Source of the DNA: Bacillus sp. ISL-18
GTDB taxonomy: Bacteria > Bacillota > Bacilli > Bacillales > Cytobacillaceae
DNA: 35,804 nucleotides
Assembly: GCF_018613415.1 (NCBI RefSeq)
Contig: NZ_JAGGQG010000010.1
Span: 1 to 35,804, forward strand
Direction of reading: 5' to 3'
A program made the position numbers and the translations under genes. Under the pieces are notes generated by a model. The model saw only the letters and a list, made by a program, of their open reading frames with translations, searched no databases and was not told the DNA's origin. Position 1 is the stretch's first letter. Each line of letters begins with the position of its first letter. Shown one piece after another: positions 15,459 through 23,327 of the stretch.

Positions 15459-16871
15459 TTATTCATTTTTTAAACGAATCGTAAATTTCGTTCCTTTTCC
15501 TTTTTCACTAGTAACATCTATTTCACCGTTATGAAGCAGTACTAATTGTTTCACAATCGACAGACCTAATCCAAATTCTCCATATGGCGTACTGGTTCTT
15601 GAAATATCCGCTTTATAAAAACGACGCCAGATGTTTTCAACTTCTTTGGAATCAATCCCAATTCCTGTATCCTCTACTTCAATAATTGTGGCATGATCTT
15701 CTTTTCTTCCGCGCAGCCAAATCGTCCCGTCGGCAGTAAATTGAATACTATTTTTTGTGATATTGATTAATATTTGAATAAGCCTGTCATAATCAGCCAG
15801 TACCATTATCTCAGGTTCGGCCTCAACGATAATGCGGTTGTTTTTCTCTTCCGCTAACATACTCAACTGATCTTGAATAATTTCCAGCGCTTCTAATAAT
15901 TGAATTTCCTCTTTGAATAATTTAATTTGATTAGATCGTATTTTTTCAAAATCCAAGTTTTCGTTAACAAGACGAATCAGCCTTTTCGCCTCTTGACTCA
16001 CTAAATTAATTCCCCGCTCCTTATCTTCTTCAGGAATCATATCATTTTTCAGACCTTCAATCACACCGCTGATTGTTGTTAATGGTGTGCGCATTTCATG
16101 GGAAACATCCGCCATGAACTGGCGCCTTCTATTTTCAAGACTTTCAATTTCGAGCATCGATTCATTAATTTTATTTACCATATGGTTAAAATCATTAGCT
16201 AATTCACCAATTTCATCGAAATTTGAAGAATTAACTTTGACATGATAATTCCCCTCAGATACTTGTGACGTTGCCTCACGGAGCCGCTTAATCCGATGAA
16301 CATGAATTCTTGATAAGAACATACTCTGTAAAAAGGAGACACCAAAAGCAATGAAAATGGTATAAAGTAAATACTTATTCAGCTGCTGAATCATCTTACT
16401 GGAACCGCTGATAGGCGACGTTAACAAGACTCCGCCGAAGAATCTTTGGTTCTCTATAAATGGCAGTACAACAAAGGTGACCCCTTCTTGCCCAAATCGT
16501 TTAAAGTCGCTTTGAACAATTAATGTCTTTCCTTTCGTTACTTGATCCCATTCCTTCTGAGATAAATTTTTAATGGCGGGACCATGTTTATTAACTAAAT
16601 AGAGGTGACCATCCTGATCAAACATACTAAAACTCATTTTCCTCGCTGCCAATACATTGCTGTATTGATTAAGCACATCATCTGAGTCTATAGGGGCAGC
16701 GTCTTTTAAATCGGATAGAATCGCCTTTCCGTATGAAATCAGTTCTTCCGATTTAGTTTCATATATCAGGTTTTCGACATAATGAGCAAATAATAAACTT
16801 AACAATAAAAATGCAACAATAATAATACTAATATGACTAAAAAACTGCTGATAAAAATATTTAAATTTCAT
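15459..16871 (-). CDS. yclK: Sensor histidine kinase YclK
   Basis: The 470-aa kinase has two membrane helices flanking an extracytoplasmic sensor region (first near 14-30, second near 168-186), then HAMP, the phospho-accepting His258 in FMADVSHEMRTPL, the N box (ILINITKNSIQF) and ATP-lid motifs (DTGIGID, GLGLSIVKQL). It matches B. subtilis YclK from the first residues (MKFKYFYQQFFSHISI versus MKIKYLYQLLLSHISI), which also fixes the start at ATG 16871 rather than the upstream ATG. It overlaps the yclJ stop by a few bases. The B. subtilis pair is known to be induced under oxygen limitation; the signal is unknown. Confidence 0.92.
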   Translation of the reverse strand: MKFKYFYQQFFSHISIIIVAFLLLSLLFAHYVENLIYETKSEELISYGKAILSDLKDAAPIDSDDVLNQYSNVLAARKMSFSMFDQDGHLYLVNKHGPAIKNLSQKEWDQVTKGKTLIVQSDFKRFGQEGVTFVVLPFIENQRFFGGVLLTSPISGSSKMIQQLNKYLLYTIFIAFGVSFLQSMFLSRIHVHRIKRLREATSQVSEGNYHVKVNSSNFDEIGELANDFNHMVNKINESMLEIESLENRRRQFMADVSHEMRTPLTTISGVIEGLKNDMIPEEDKERGINLVSQEAKRLIRLVNENLDFEKIRSNQIKLFKEEIQLLEALEIIQDQLSMLAEEKNNRIIVEAEPEIMVLADYDRLIQILINITKNSIQFTADGTIWLRGRKEDHATIIEVEDTGIGIDSKEVENIWRRFYKADISRTSTPYGEFGLGLSIVKQLVLLHNGEIDVTSEKGKGTKFTIRLKNE

Positions 16872-17562
16872 CTGCTTTGACTGCATCATCGAATTTATAT
16901 CCTACTCCCCAAACCGTATGGAAGAAAGGCTGTAACGTAGTTTCCACTTTTTTACGCAGACGTTTAATATGAACATCCACTGTGCGTTCGTCTCCGTAGA
17001 ACTGATATCCCCATACACGTTCTAGTAATTGTTCACGAGAAAAGACTTGACGAGGGTGCTCTACCATATAAGAGAGTAAATCAAACTCTTTCGGTGTTAA
17101 ATTTGTCACCGGAGTTTCATCTACAAATACTTCTCTTGTTATTTTATTCACCCTAAAATGATCCGTTTTTATAATATTGTCTTGCTCTTTATGCTCTTGA
17201 TTCTGAACTCTTCGTGTTACGGCTTTAATTCTGGCCATCAAAGTTAGCGGACTGAACGGTTTCGTGACATAATCATCCGCCCCCATTTCCAGACCTAGTA
17301 CTTGGTCAGATTCACTATCCTTCGCAGTCAACATAATGATCGGAATAGTAAACTTCTCTTCGCGAATTTTCCGACAGATTGTAACCCCATCCATACCAGG
17401 AAGCATCCAATCGATAATCAGGGCGTCCCATGTTCCGTTCTTAAAACGGTTGTACCCTTCTAATCCATCGTTAACAAACTCGCCATCAATCCCCTCCTTA
17501 GCAAAAAACATCTCAATCATGGAGCAGACACTTTTATTATCTTCAATCACTAATAATTTCAC
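16861..17562 (-). CDS. yclJ: Response regulator YclJ (OmpR family)
   Basis: The 233-aa protein has a receiver domain with Asp51 as phosphorylation site (IIDWML), acidic pocket EDN at 7-9, MLTA at 77-80 and Lys101 (TKPFSP). A winged-helix domain follows (FDLLSYMVEHPRQVFSREQL, DVHIKRLRKKV, GVGYKF). It is nearly colinear with B. subtilis YclJ. The start is GTG 17562, reached by ribosomes that would also translate the 17-codon frame just upstream. Operon yclJ-yclK. It may control htrA next door, since three direct repeats lie at that promoter, but this is untested inference. Confidence 0.92.
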   Translation of the reverse strand: MKLLVIEDNKSVCSMIEMFFAKEGIDGEFVNDGLEGYNRFKNGTWDALIIDWMLPGMDGVTICRKIREEKFTIPIIMLTAKDSESDQVLGLEMGADDYVTKPFSPLTLMARIKAVTRRVQNQEHKEQDNIIKTDHFRVNKITREVFVDETPVTNLTPKEFDLLSYMVEHPRQVFSREQLLERVWGYQFYGDERTVDVHIKRLRKKVETTLQPFFHTVWGVGYKFDDAVKADEI

Positions 17563-17568
17563 AGTTAC

Positions 17569-17622
17569 TCATCCCCTAGCCATAAAACTCTTTTTTCTTA
17601 GTTTATACGAAAATTTTTGCAT
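17569..17622 (-). CDS. Short upstream ORF preceding yclJ (17 aa)
   Basis: ATG 17622 is preceded by AGGAGG at six bases, a better ribosome binding site than that of yclJ. The frame encodes MQKFSYKLRKKSFMARG and ends at TGA six bases before the yclJ GTG, with GGGG of the yclJ site inside its last codons. The peptide is strongly basic. It looks like a translational-coupling or leader frame rather than a functional protein. Conservation is unknown. Confidence 0.4.
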   Translation of the reverse strand: MQKFSYKLRKKSFMARG

Positions 17623-17698
17623 ATCCAACCTCCTGCCCAATAATTACATTTTAATTAAGAGTTTGTTCATAGTTTTTTAATATTTAGGTTTTTACAAC

Positions 17699-17730
17699 AA
17701 AAAAAAAGAGACTTGAAATGTTCAAGCCTC
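17699..17730 (-). terminator. Terminator of the phosphotransferase-to-phosphotriesterase operon
   Basis: GAGGCTTGAA pairs with TTCAAGTCTC around a three-base loop, followed by a run of ten or more U on the minus strand. Confidence 0.85.
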
Positions 17731-17741
17731 CTAACTCCTTA

Positions 17742-18734
17742 CTATACTTTTACAGCAGCACCGGCAAATAGCGATTCCGCATTTTCGCCGAGCATTTTGT
17801 TCAATTGTTTTTCGGTTATGCCCTTCTCTCGTAAGTCTGGCAAGATATTGTCAAAAATATGACCAGGATGCCAATTCTCCATAATTTTCATTACTTGCTT
17901 ATTCATTAATGGCGGCCTGCCAAGCCAAATATTTACACTGTCATGGGCTAATAAAATTTGATCCTCGTACCCCTCTTCCAATAGGGAAATTAACGTGGCG
18001 ACCCGTTCTTGATCAAGTGGTGCCCCTACTAGGACTTGAATTCCAAAACGGTCGAAACCGATTCTAACCCCTTGGTCCATGACTTCCTTATGATAGGCTG
18101 TGTTGGTATTTCCGCACATATGTCCAATGATGATTTTATTCGGATCTGCTCCAAGGGCAATCAGCATTCTTGCTTGTTCCGGCCCCATCGTACCTTCTTG
18201 TGTATGCGTTAAAATAACAATTCCTGTTTCCTGTTGAACCCGTGCCGCAGCTCGGAAGAACATACTTTCATATTCGGTGATTTCATCTTTACTCGAGGCT
18301 AATTTAATAATCCCCGGCTTAATTCCTGTCTCGGCGATGCCTTCTGTAATTTCAGTTTTAAACATTTGATAAATTTCCTCTTCTGCCGTTCCTAATCCCT
18401 GTCTAAATTTGAAATATGGAGTTGCCCCCTCGCCTTCATAATAATAACCAGTCGCACAGATAATTTGCAGGCCTGTCGTTTCCGAAATTTTTCGTAGAAA
18501 AAGAGGGTTTCGGCCGCACTCATTTGGGGTAGGATCGACAACGGTTTGGACACCATAGCTTTGCATCTGTCTCGCAATGCCAATGGCAGTTTCTAAGGCT
18601 TCCTCTTCATTAAATGCACCAAGTGTAACGTCTCCTTGAAATCCCGGGTAGCCAAAAATAAAATGTTCGTGGATAAGCGTTTTTCCAAGTTTGTCAACTG
18701 GTATTGGACCTTTAACGGTTTCAACTGTTTTCAT
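17742..18734 (-). CDS. Phosphotriesterase-like metal hydrolase (possible lactonase)
   Basis: The 330-aa amidohydrolase-superfamily protein has every metal ligand of the phosphotriesterase family: HEH (His22, His24), bridging Lys144 (GIIKLASS), His177 (LTHTQEG), His205 (IGHMCGN) and Asp265 (LAHDS). A binuclear metal site is therefore expected. Family members include paraoxonases and phosphotriesterase-like lactonases. In a cluster of CoA-ester genes, a lactone or ester substrate is more plausible than a synthetic phosphotriester, but this is inference. Last gene of the five-gene operon, 65 bp after the quinone oxidoreductase. No signal peptide. Confidence 0.88.
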   Translation of the reverse strand: MKTVETVKGPIPVDKLGKTLIHEHFIFGYPGFQGDVTLGAFNEEEALETAIGIARQMQSYGVQTVVDPTPNECGRNPLFLRKISETTGLQIICATGYYYEGEGATPYFKFRQGLGTAEEEIYQMFKTEITEGIAETGIKPGIIKLASSKDEITEYESMFFRAAARVQQETGIVILTHTQEGTMGPEQARMLIALGADPNKIIIGHMCGNTNTAYHKEVMDQGVRIGFDRFGIQVLVGAPLDQERVATLISLLEEGYEDQILLAHDSVNIWLGRPPLMNKQVMKIMENWHPGHIFDNILPDLREKGITEKQLNKMLGENAESLFAGAAVKV

Positions 18735-18799
18735 TGATTGGATCTCCTTTTCCGTTTCAAATAAAATAGTGGATCAACAAGTTACACTAGTTGCAGTCT

Positions 18800-19774
18800 T
18801 TATGGTTCTAAAATCAATTTGCCTTGAGTCTTTCTTGATTGTAATAAAGTATGAACGTTAGCCGCCTCCACTAATGGAAACACACCGCCAATGGTCAGCT
18901 TTAATTTTCCTTGGCCAAGATAAGAGAATAATTCTACTAAACTCGGCTGAAGCAGTTCTGGTTTTCTCATGATTTGCGGCAGGAAAAATCCAATCACGGA
19001 TTGATTCCTCGCCATGAGTGATGATGGATAGAACCGGCTTTGTTCGCCGCTTGCTGCACCAAAAATAACGAGGCGGCCAAAGGTTGCTAGACATTTAACG
19101 GTTTTATTAAAGACCTCACCGCCGACCATTTCGAGTGCAACATTTACCCCCTTGCCGCCGGTTGCTTCAAGTACCTGCTTTTCCCAATCTGGCTCGGTAT
19201 AATTTATTAGAACATCCGCTCCCATTTCGCGGGCCAAGGCTAACTTTTCTTCTGAACTTGCGGTGGCAATCACTTTTCCGGCCCCAAACAATTTGGCTAG
19301 CTGCACGGCGATTGTTCCGACACCACCTGCAGCGGCATGCACGAGGACACTTTCCCCTTTTTCCAAACGTCCCATTGTTTTTAAAATATGATAGGCGCTA
19401 AGACCTTGAAGAGGCAGTGCGGCAGCAGTGTGGAAATCTAATTGTTCTGGAATAGGAATGATCGACCGTTCGTCCGCAATGGCAAATTCTGCATAACCTC
19501 CTGATTCAATTAATGTCACAATTCTTGTACCAGGCTTTATTTTTGTCACTTGATCGCCAACTGCGGTAACGAATCCGGCTATTTCTGCCCCAGGAATAAA
19601 TGGAAGTGGTGTTTTCACCACATACTGTCCTTCTCGTCGCGCCGTATCAGCATAGTTGACACCAATTGCTTTAATTTCGATTAAGACTTCATGTCCTTGA
19701 GGTACCGGTTTTTCAATATCGACGAAGTTTAAAACCTCTGGTCCACCATATTCCCTTAGCTGTATTGCTCTCAT
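18800..19774 (-). CDS. Quinone oxidoreductase, zinc-free MDR family
   Basis: The 324-aa protein belongs to the NADPH:quinone reductase branch of the medium-chain dehydrogenases: EYGGPEVL near the N-terminus, GVNYADTARREGQY, GAEIAGFV, PLQGLSAYH and the NADPH-binding HAAAGGVGTIAVQLAK. Structural zinc cysteines are absent, as expected for this branch. Start ATG 19774 follows GTAGGAG at a normal distance; a GTG three codons earlier is inside that site. The ribosome binding site overlaps the crotonase stop codon, so the two are translationally coupled. It may act as an enoyl or quinone reductase in the same pathway. Confidence 0.88.
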   Translation of the reverse strand: MRAIQLREYGGPEVLNFVDIEKPVPQGHEVLIEIKAIGVNYADTARREGQYVVKTPLPFIPGAEIAGFVTAVGDQVTKIKPGTRIVTLIESGGYAEFAIADERSIIPIPEQLDFHTAAALPLQGLSAYHILKTMGRLEKGESVLVHAAAGGVGTIAVQLAKLFGAGKVIATASSEEKLALAREMGADVLINYTEPDWEKQVLEATGGKGVNVALEMVGGEVFNKTVKCLATFGRLVIFGAASGEQSRFYPSSLMARNQSVIGFFLPQIMRKPELLQPSLVELFSYLGQGKLKLTIGGVFPLVEAANVHTLLQSRKTQGKLILEP

Positions 19775-19785
19775 ATTATTCACTC

Positions 19786-20565
19786 CTACTTTCCCTTAAA
19801 GGCTGGTTTTCTTTTTTCTTTAAATGCGGCTATACCTTCTTGGTGGTCGTCCGTTTCCACCATAAGCGTTTGAATTAAACGCTCCTGTTCGAGGATCTCT
19901 TCAAGCGTGGAGGTAAACGCCTGATCAATAAGTTTTTTCTGTTTTCCATATGCCCTACCAGGGCCATGTGCCAGTTTTAAAGCAAACTTGGTTGTTTCTT
20001 CTTGGAGTTTTTCGAGTGGAACTAGATAGTTGATTGCCCCTAATTGGTAAAGGCGCTCAGCCGGGATCGGTTCGGCAGTAAAAAAGAATTGTTTGGCCAA
20101 GTGGGGGCCGATCAGTCTAGGAAGTAAATAAGACCCGCCGCCATCGGAAATGAGACCCACTTGAGAAAAACTCAGAGCAAACTTACTTCCTTCTGCTGCC
20201 AAAATGAGATCGCACGCCAAGGCTAAATTAACACCTGCTCCTGCTGCAAAGCCATGAACAGCTGCAATAATGGGCTTTTCTGTTTCTTTCATTAATACAA
20301 TCAACTCATTGAGTTTGCCAATATGTTCGTATACTTGAACTCCTTTTGCCTGCCCCATGGTTTTGACGTCACCGCCCGCACTAAAAGCACGCCCCGCTCC
20401 GGACAAGACAATCACTTGAATATCCTCGTTATTTTGTGCTTGAAGGAGGGCTTCCTTAATTCCCAAGATCATCTCCGGGCTAAAGGCATTAAGGCTTTCT
20501 GGACGATTTAAGGTTAAGGATAAGACTGGACCAAGTTTTTCAACTACTAAATGTTCTTGCGTCAT
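19786..20565 (-). CDS. Enoyl-CoA hydratase/isomerase (PaaG-like)
   Basis: The 259-aa crotonase-fold enzyme shows the two oxyanion-hole segments AFSAGGD (60-66) and HGFAAGAG (104-111). At the catalytic loop it has GLISDGGGSYLLPR (137-150): an Asp in the position used by PaaG-type isomerases, and no Glu pair as in true hydratases. A double-bond or epoxy isomerase acting on a CoA thioester is therefore more likely than a hydratase. Fourth from the end of the operon, 77 bp after comB-like, two bases before the quinone oxidoreductase's annotated frame. Cytoplasmic. Confidence 0.88.
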   Translation of the reverse strand: MTQEHLVVEKLGPVLSLTLNRPESLNAFSPEMILGIKEALLQAQNNEDIQVIVLSGAGRAFSAGGDVKTMGQAKGVQVYEHIGKLNELIVLMKETEKPIIAAVHGFAAGAGVNLALACDLILAAEGSKFALSFSQVGLISDGGGSYLLPRLIGPHLAKQFFFTAEPIPAERLYQLGAINYLVPLEKLQEETTKFALKLAHGPGRAYGKQKKLIDQAFTSTLEEILEQERLIQTLMVETDDHQEGIAAFKEKRKPAFKGK

Positions 20566-20642
20566 TTTTTCATCTTCCTCTCGATTAGATTGATTATATT
20601 TGACAATCCTTCTTTACTAACTGGAAACCAGCATACCTAGCG

Positions 20643-21389
20643 TTAATCGGTTTTGCGAGACAAAGTTGGTTCAACCGTTACCTTCCCCTCTGTTAAAATT
20701 GGTACAATCAAGGTAATTCCTTTCGATGCAGCGACCTTCAAGTCAGGGTGCTGATTATGTTTTTCTAGCAGCCTGCCAACATATGAATCTAACAATACTT
20801 CGTAGGAATCATCTTGACTGCGGTAAAAATATAGAGCTGTTTTAGCCGCATCTGTTAGTTCATATTCCCTCTGTTTTTGCAGACAATCGATTAAGTGCCC
20901 AGCGCCATAAAAATCCTCTAAACTCGTTTCACCTGAATTACCGGAACAAATAATTAGAATGGTATGATCATCCATACAGTGCTGCAGTGAACTGGCAACT
21001 GCAGGATTGTTGAGCAACGAACCAATATAGACCTTTTCTGCCTGAGCTGATTTCCTTAGAGCGACGGTTCCATTTGTAGTAGACAATATTAATGTCTTCC
21101 CTTTAATCTTTTCACTAATTAGGGTTGGACTTGGATAAACAAAACCATCTATTGGTCTTGCATCCAGTTCACCCGCCAGAATATATTCCCCCTGTGAAAA
21201 CTCTTTTGCAACTACCATTGCTTCACGGCTATGCAAAACAGGAATGACTTCCTTTGCTCCATCCTTTAATGCCGAAACAATCATTGTGGTCGCCAGAAGC
21301 ACATCTAAGACGACTGCTATCTTATTTCCAACTGCCATTTTTTCTTCTTTAATGTCTTCTTTTTTCATCAGAAGGTGAATTTTTGTCAT
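20643..21389 (-). CDS. ComB-like 2-phosphosulfolactate phosphatase family protein
   Basis: The 248-aa protein has the ComB fold motifs: VVLDVLLATTMIVSAL (26-41), GELDARPIDGFVYPSPT (73-89), STTNGTVAL (103-111) and CSGNSGETSLEDFYGAG (148-164). ComB removes phosphate from 2-phosphosulfolactate in coenzyme M or sulfolactate synthesis. Here usual active-site residues differ (LRATT is LLATT, and NSP is PSP), and no sulfolactate genes are nearby. A different phosphate or carboxy-acid substrate is likely. It sits 18 bp after the phosphotransferase gene in the TetR-controlled operon. The family is fairly sure; the activity is not. Confidence 0.75.
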   Translation of the reverse strand: MTKIHLLMKKEDIKEEKMAVGNKIAVVLDVLLATTMIVSALKDGAKEVIPVLHSREAMVVAKEFSQGEYILAGELDARPIDGFVYPSPTLISEKIKGKTLILSTTNGTVALRKSAQAEKVYIGSLLNNPAVASSLQHCMDDHTILIICSGNSGETSLEDFYGAGHLIDCLQKQREYELTDAAKTALYFYRSQDDSYEVLLDSYVGRLLEKHNQHPDLKVAASKGITLIVPILTEGKVTVEPTLSRKTD

Positions 21390-21407
21390 TCCTATTCGGC
21401 TCCCCCA

Positions 21408-22484
21408 TTAAAGCTTTTCTTCCGACACAAGTGCGGCATGCAAAATTAAGTTCTTTACAAAGTGGTTAAAGCTTGCAAAACGAGTGTCACTGGTTTGCCC
21501 CTTTTTGTAACGATAATAAATTTGCTGCCCAATTACGGCGAGTTTGAAGTAGGCAAAGGTTAAATAAAAATTGAAATTGGTAATATCCCTGCCGCTTTTT
21601 TGGGCGTATTGTTCAATAAATTCCTTTCTTGTAAAAAAACCATCGTGGACAGCGGTAACAGGTGCTTTCCCTAACCCATTGATCAATAATTCAGAGTCAT
21701 TTCCCTGATTCCAATAACTCATTGCCACACCAAGGTCTGCCAATGGGTCGCCAACAGTGGTCATTTCCCAATCAAACAATCCGACCATTTCAGTTAATTC
21801 CTCATTAAACATGGCATTATTAAATTTATAGTCATAATGGATAACCGCAGCATCTGACTGTTTAGGAATATGATTTATTAGCCATGTTTTTAATGCCTCA
21901 ACCACAGGGATCTCATCCGTTTTCGCACGCTCATACCTTCCAATCCAGCCATGGACTTGCCTTTCCATAAAGCCCTCCGGTTTACTTATCTCGGCAAGAC
22001 CTGTCTGTTTGTAGTCTATTTCATGTAATTCCACTAGTTTTTCGACCATTACCTGTGAAAGGCGGCGGCAGAGTTCTCTCGTTACTTGCACTCCTTCTGG
22101 AAAAGAAGTATCAATAACCATGCCATTTTTTCTTTCCATGATAAAAAATGGACCCCCAACGATTGTTGGGTCCTCTGAATAAAGAAGCGGACTTGGAGCA
22201 ACGGGAAAAATCGGATTCAGTGAAGAGAGAATTTTGTATTCTCTCCCCATATCATGGGCTTTTGGGGCCACTGGTCCGAGCGGTGGGCGTCTTAGCACGG
22301 CTTCCCAATTTCCAATTTTAATCTGATAGGTCAAATTGGAATGGCCAGCCGAGAACTGCAAAATATCCAGCTGTCCGCCCGGTAATGTATCAATATTTTC
22401 TCGCAAAAACTTCTCCAAAACAGTCAAATCCAATTCTTCGCCTTGTCGAACTGGAATCGTATCTTTATTCATTTGACTTGGCAT
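21408..22484 (-). CDS. Phosphotransferase (APH / ACAD10-like kinase)
   Basis: The 358-aa protein has the APH kinase-like fold: FSAGHSNLTYQI (44-55) as P-loop analogue, catalytic HYDYKFNNAMF (216-226, with Asp218 and Asn223) and metal-binding DWEMTTVGDPLADLG (238-252). The pattern with RRPPLGP is that of the family fused or linked to acyl-CoA dehydrogenases (ACAD10/FadE36), which phosphorylates hydroxyacyl substrates. Start ATG 22484, six bases after TAGGAGG; the longer frame upstream lacks a site. First gene of the five-gene operon and right behind a TetR operator. No acyl-CoA dehydrogenase gene is in the window. Confidence 0.85.
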   Translation of the reverse strand: MPSQMNKDTIPVRQGEELDLTVLEKFLRENIDTLPGGQLDILQFSAGHSNLTYQIKIGNWEAVLRRPPLGPVAPKAHDMGREYKILSSLNPIFPVAPSPLLYSEDPTIVGGPFFIMERKNGMVIDTSFPEGVQVTRELCRRLSQVMVEKLVELHEIDYKQTGLAEISKPEGFMERQVHGWIGRYERAKTDEIPVVEALKTWLINHIPKQSDAAVIHYDYKFNNAMFNEELTEMVGLFDWEMTTVGDPLADLGVAMSYWNQGNDSELLINGLGKAPVTAVHDGFFTRKEFIEQYAQKSGRDITNFNFYLTFAYFKLAVIGQQIYYRYKKGQTSDTRFASFNHFVKNLILHAALVSEEKL

Positions 22485-22594
22485 GAAATACCTCCTACTA
22501 TTTGAAGATTCCGACTTTTGAATGAAAAAATTCATTTTAAGCTCGTTATCCAGGCGTTTTTACATTATGACTCTTACTGTACATGCTATTTTCC

Positions 22595-22623
22595 ATACTA
22601 ACCGGTTAGTATTTCCTTCTCAA
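22595..22623 (-). promoter_or_regulatory. Promoter plus TetR operator of the five-gene operon
   Basis: Minus strand has -35 TTGAGA (22618-22623), 17-bp spacer and -10 TAGTAT (22595-22600). A perfect 18-bp palindrome ATACTAACCGGTTAGTAT (22595-22612) covers the -10 and most of the spacer, so a bound repressor would block RNA polymerase. A near-identical palindrome lies at 25784-25801. Confidence 0.82.
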
Positions 22624-22661
22624 AAAAAGAGAGAAATTTAAAGAATAACCCTCTCCTTTTT
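22622..22661 (-). terminator. tetR terminator
   Basis: GGAGAG and TCTCTC arms followed by a run of U on the minus strand end the regulator gene. The run overlaps the -35 of the following operon. Confidence 0.65.
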
Positions 22662-22663
22662 GT

Positions 22664-23233
22664 TTATCCATTCATTTGAATCCCCTTTAAAATCATGTCT
22701 ACAAAAATTTCGGCAACCTCACGATCTGAGCAGCTTCCATTTGGGTTAAACCACTGATAACTCCAGTTTGTTATCCCCAAGATTCCAAATGTAATAATCG
22801 AAGCATTGATTTCCGGACGAAATTCCCCGTTTTCAATACCTGCTTTTATTAACGCCTCAATATTTAAGCGGAACTGATCACGCTTGGAAATAATGACAGT
22901 GGAATGCTCATCATTCAAATTGGTTAACTCCCGGTAAAACACTTTCGCAGCAGAACCCCGGGATTTAATATCCGAAAGGAGCATATACACTACTTCAAAT
23001 AGTTTTTCTTTATAGTTCAAGGATGGATCGTTAAAAATCCGCTCCAATTGGACCAGTAATTCATCAATATAGCCGCGATGGATATCCATTAATAATTCTT
23101 CTTTACTTGAAAAGTAATAATAAAATGTCCCCTTCGTTACCCCAAGGGAATCAACAATATCTTGAATGGATGTTTCACTGAATCCTTTCTTTTCAAATAA
23201 GCGGATGCTTTGTTCCGTTATTTTTTCTTTCAC
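22664..23233 (-). CDS. TetR/AcrR regulator of the CoA catabolic regulon
   Basis: The 189-aa regulator has a typical TetR helix-turn-helix: FEKKGFSETSIQDIVDSLGV then TKGTFYYYFSSKEELL (about 13-48), and a helical ligand domain. Start GTG 23233, eight bases after GAGGA. It lies between the SDR/ligase operon and the phosphotransferase operon; both carry the same palindrome at their promoters. By analogy to FadR and KstR2-type regulators the inducer is probably an acyl-CoA, but this is inference. It is not an orthologue of B. subtilis FadR by my recollection of that sequence. Confidence 0.88.
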   Translation of the reverse strand: MKEKITEQSIRLFEKKGFSETSIQDIVDSLGVTKGTFYYYFSSKEELLMDIHRGYIDELLVQLERIFNDPSLNYKEKLFEVVYMLLSDIKSRGSAAKVFYRELTNLNDEHSTVIISKRDQFRLNIEALIKAGIENGEFRPEINASIITFGILGITNWSYQWFNPNGSCSDREVAEIFVDMILKGIQMNG

Positions 23234-23268
23234 CGTTATGTCCTCACATTCTGTTAGATGTTACTAAA

Positions 23269-23277
23269 ATTATACCA
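23269..23277 (-). promoter_or_regulatory. Extended -10 promoter of tetR
   Basis: Minus strand reads TGGTATAAT, a consensus extended -10, about 35 bp upstream of the GTG. It suggests that tetR can be expressed apart from the ligase operon upstream. A loosely related sequence (TTAGTAACATCTAAC) follows, possibly a weak operator. Confidence 0.55.
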
Positions 23278-23327
23278 TAAGATTGTTCTCTCCTTTACGA
23301 CAATATGTGTTCTTAAAGGATTCTCAG

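Noticed and set aside
15459..17562. Two-component pair as CssR/CssS because of adjacent htrA
   Set aside because: The N-terminus of the kinase and the whole regulator fit YclK/YclJ far better than CssS/CssR as I recall them.
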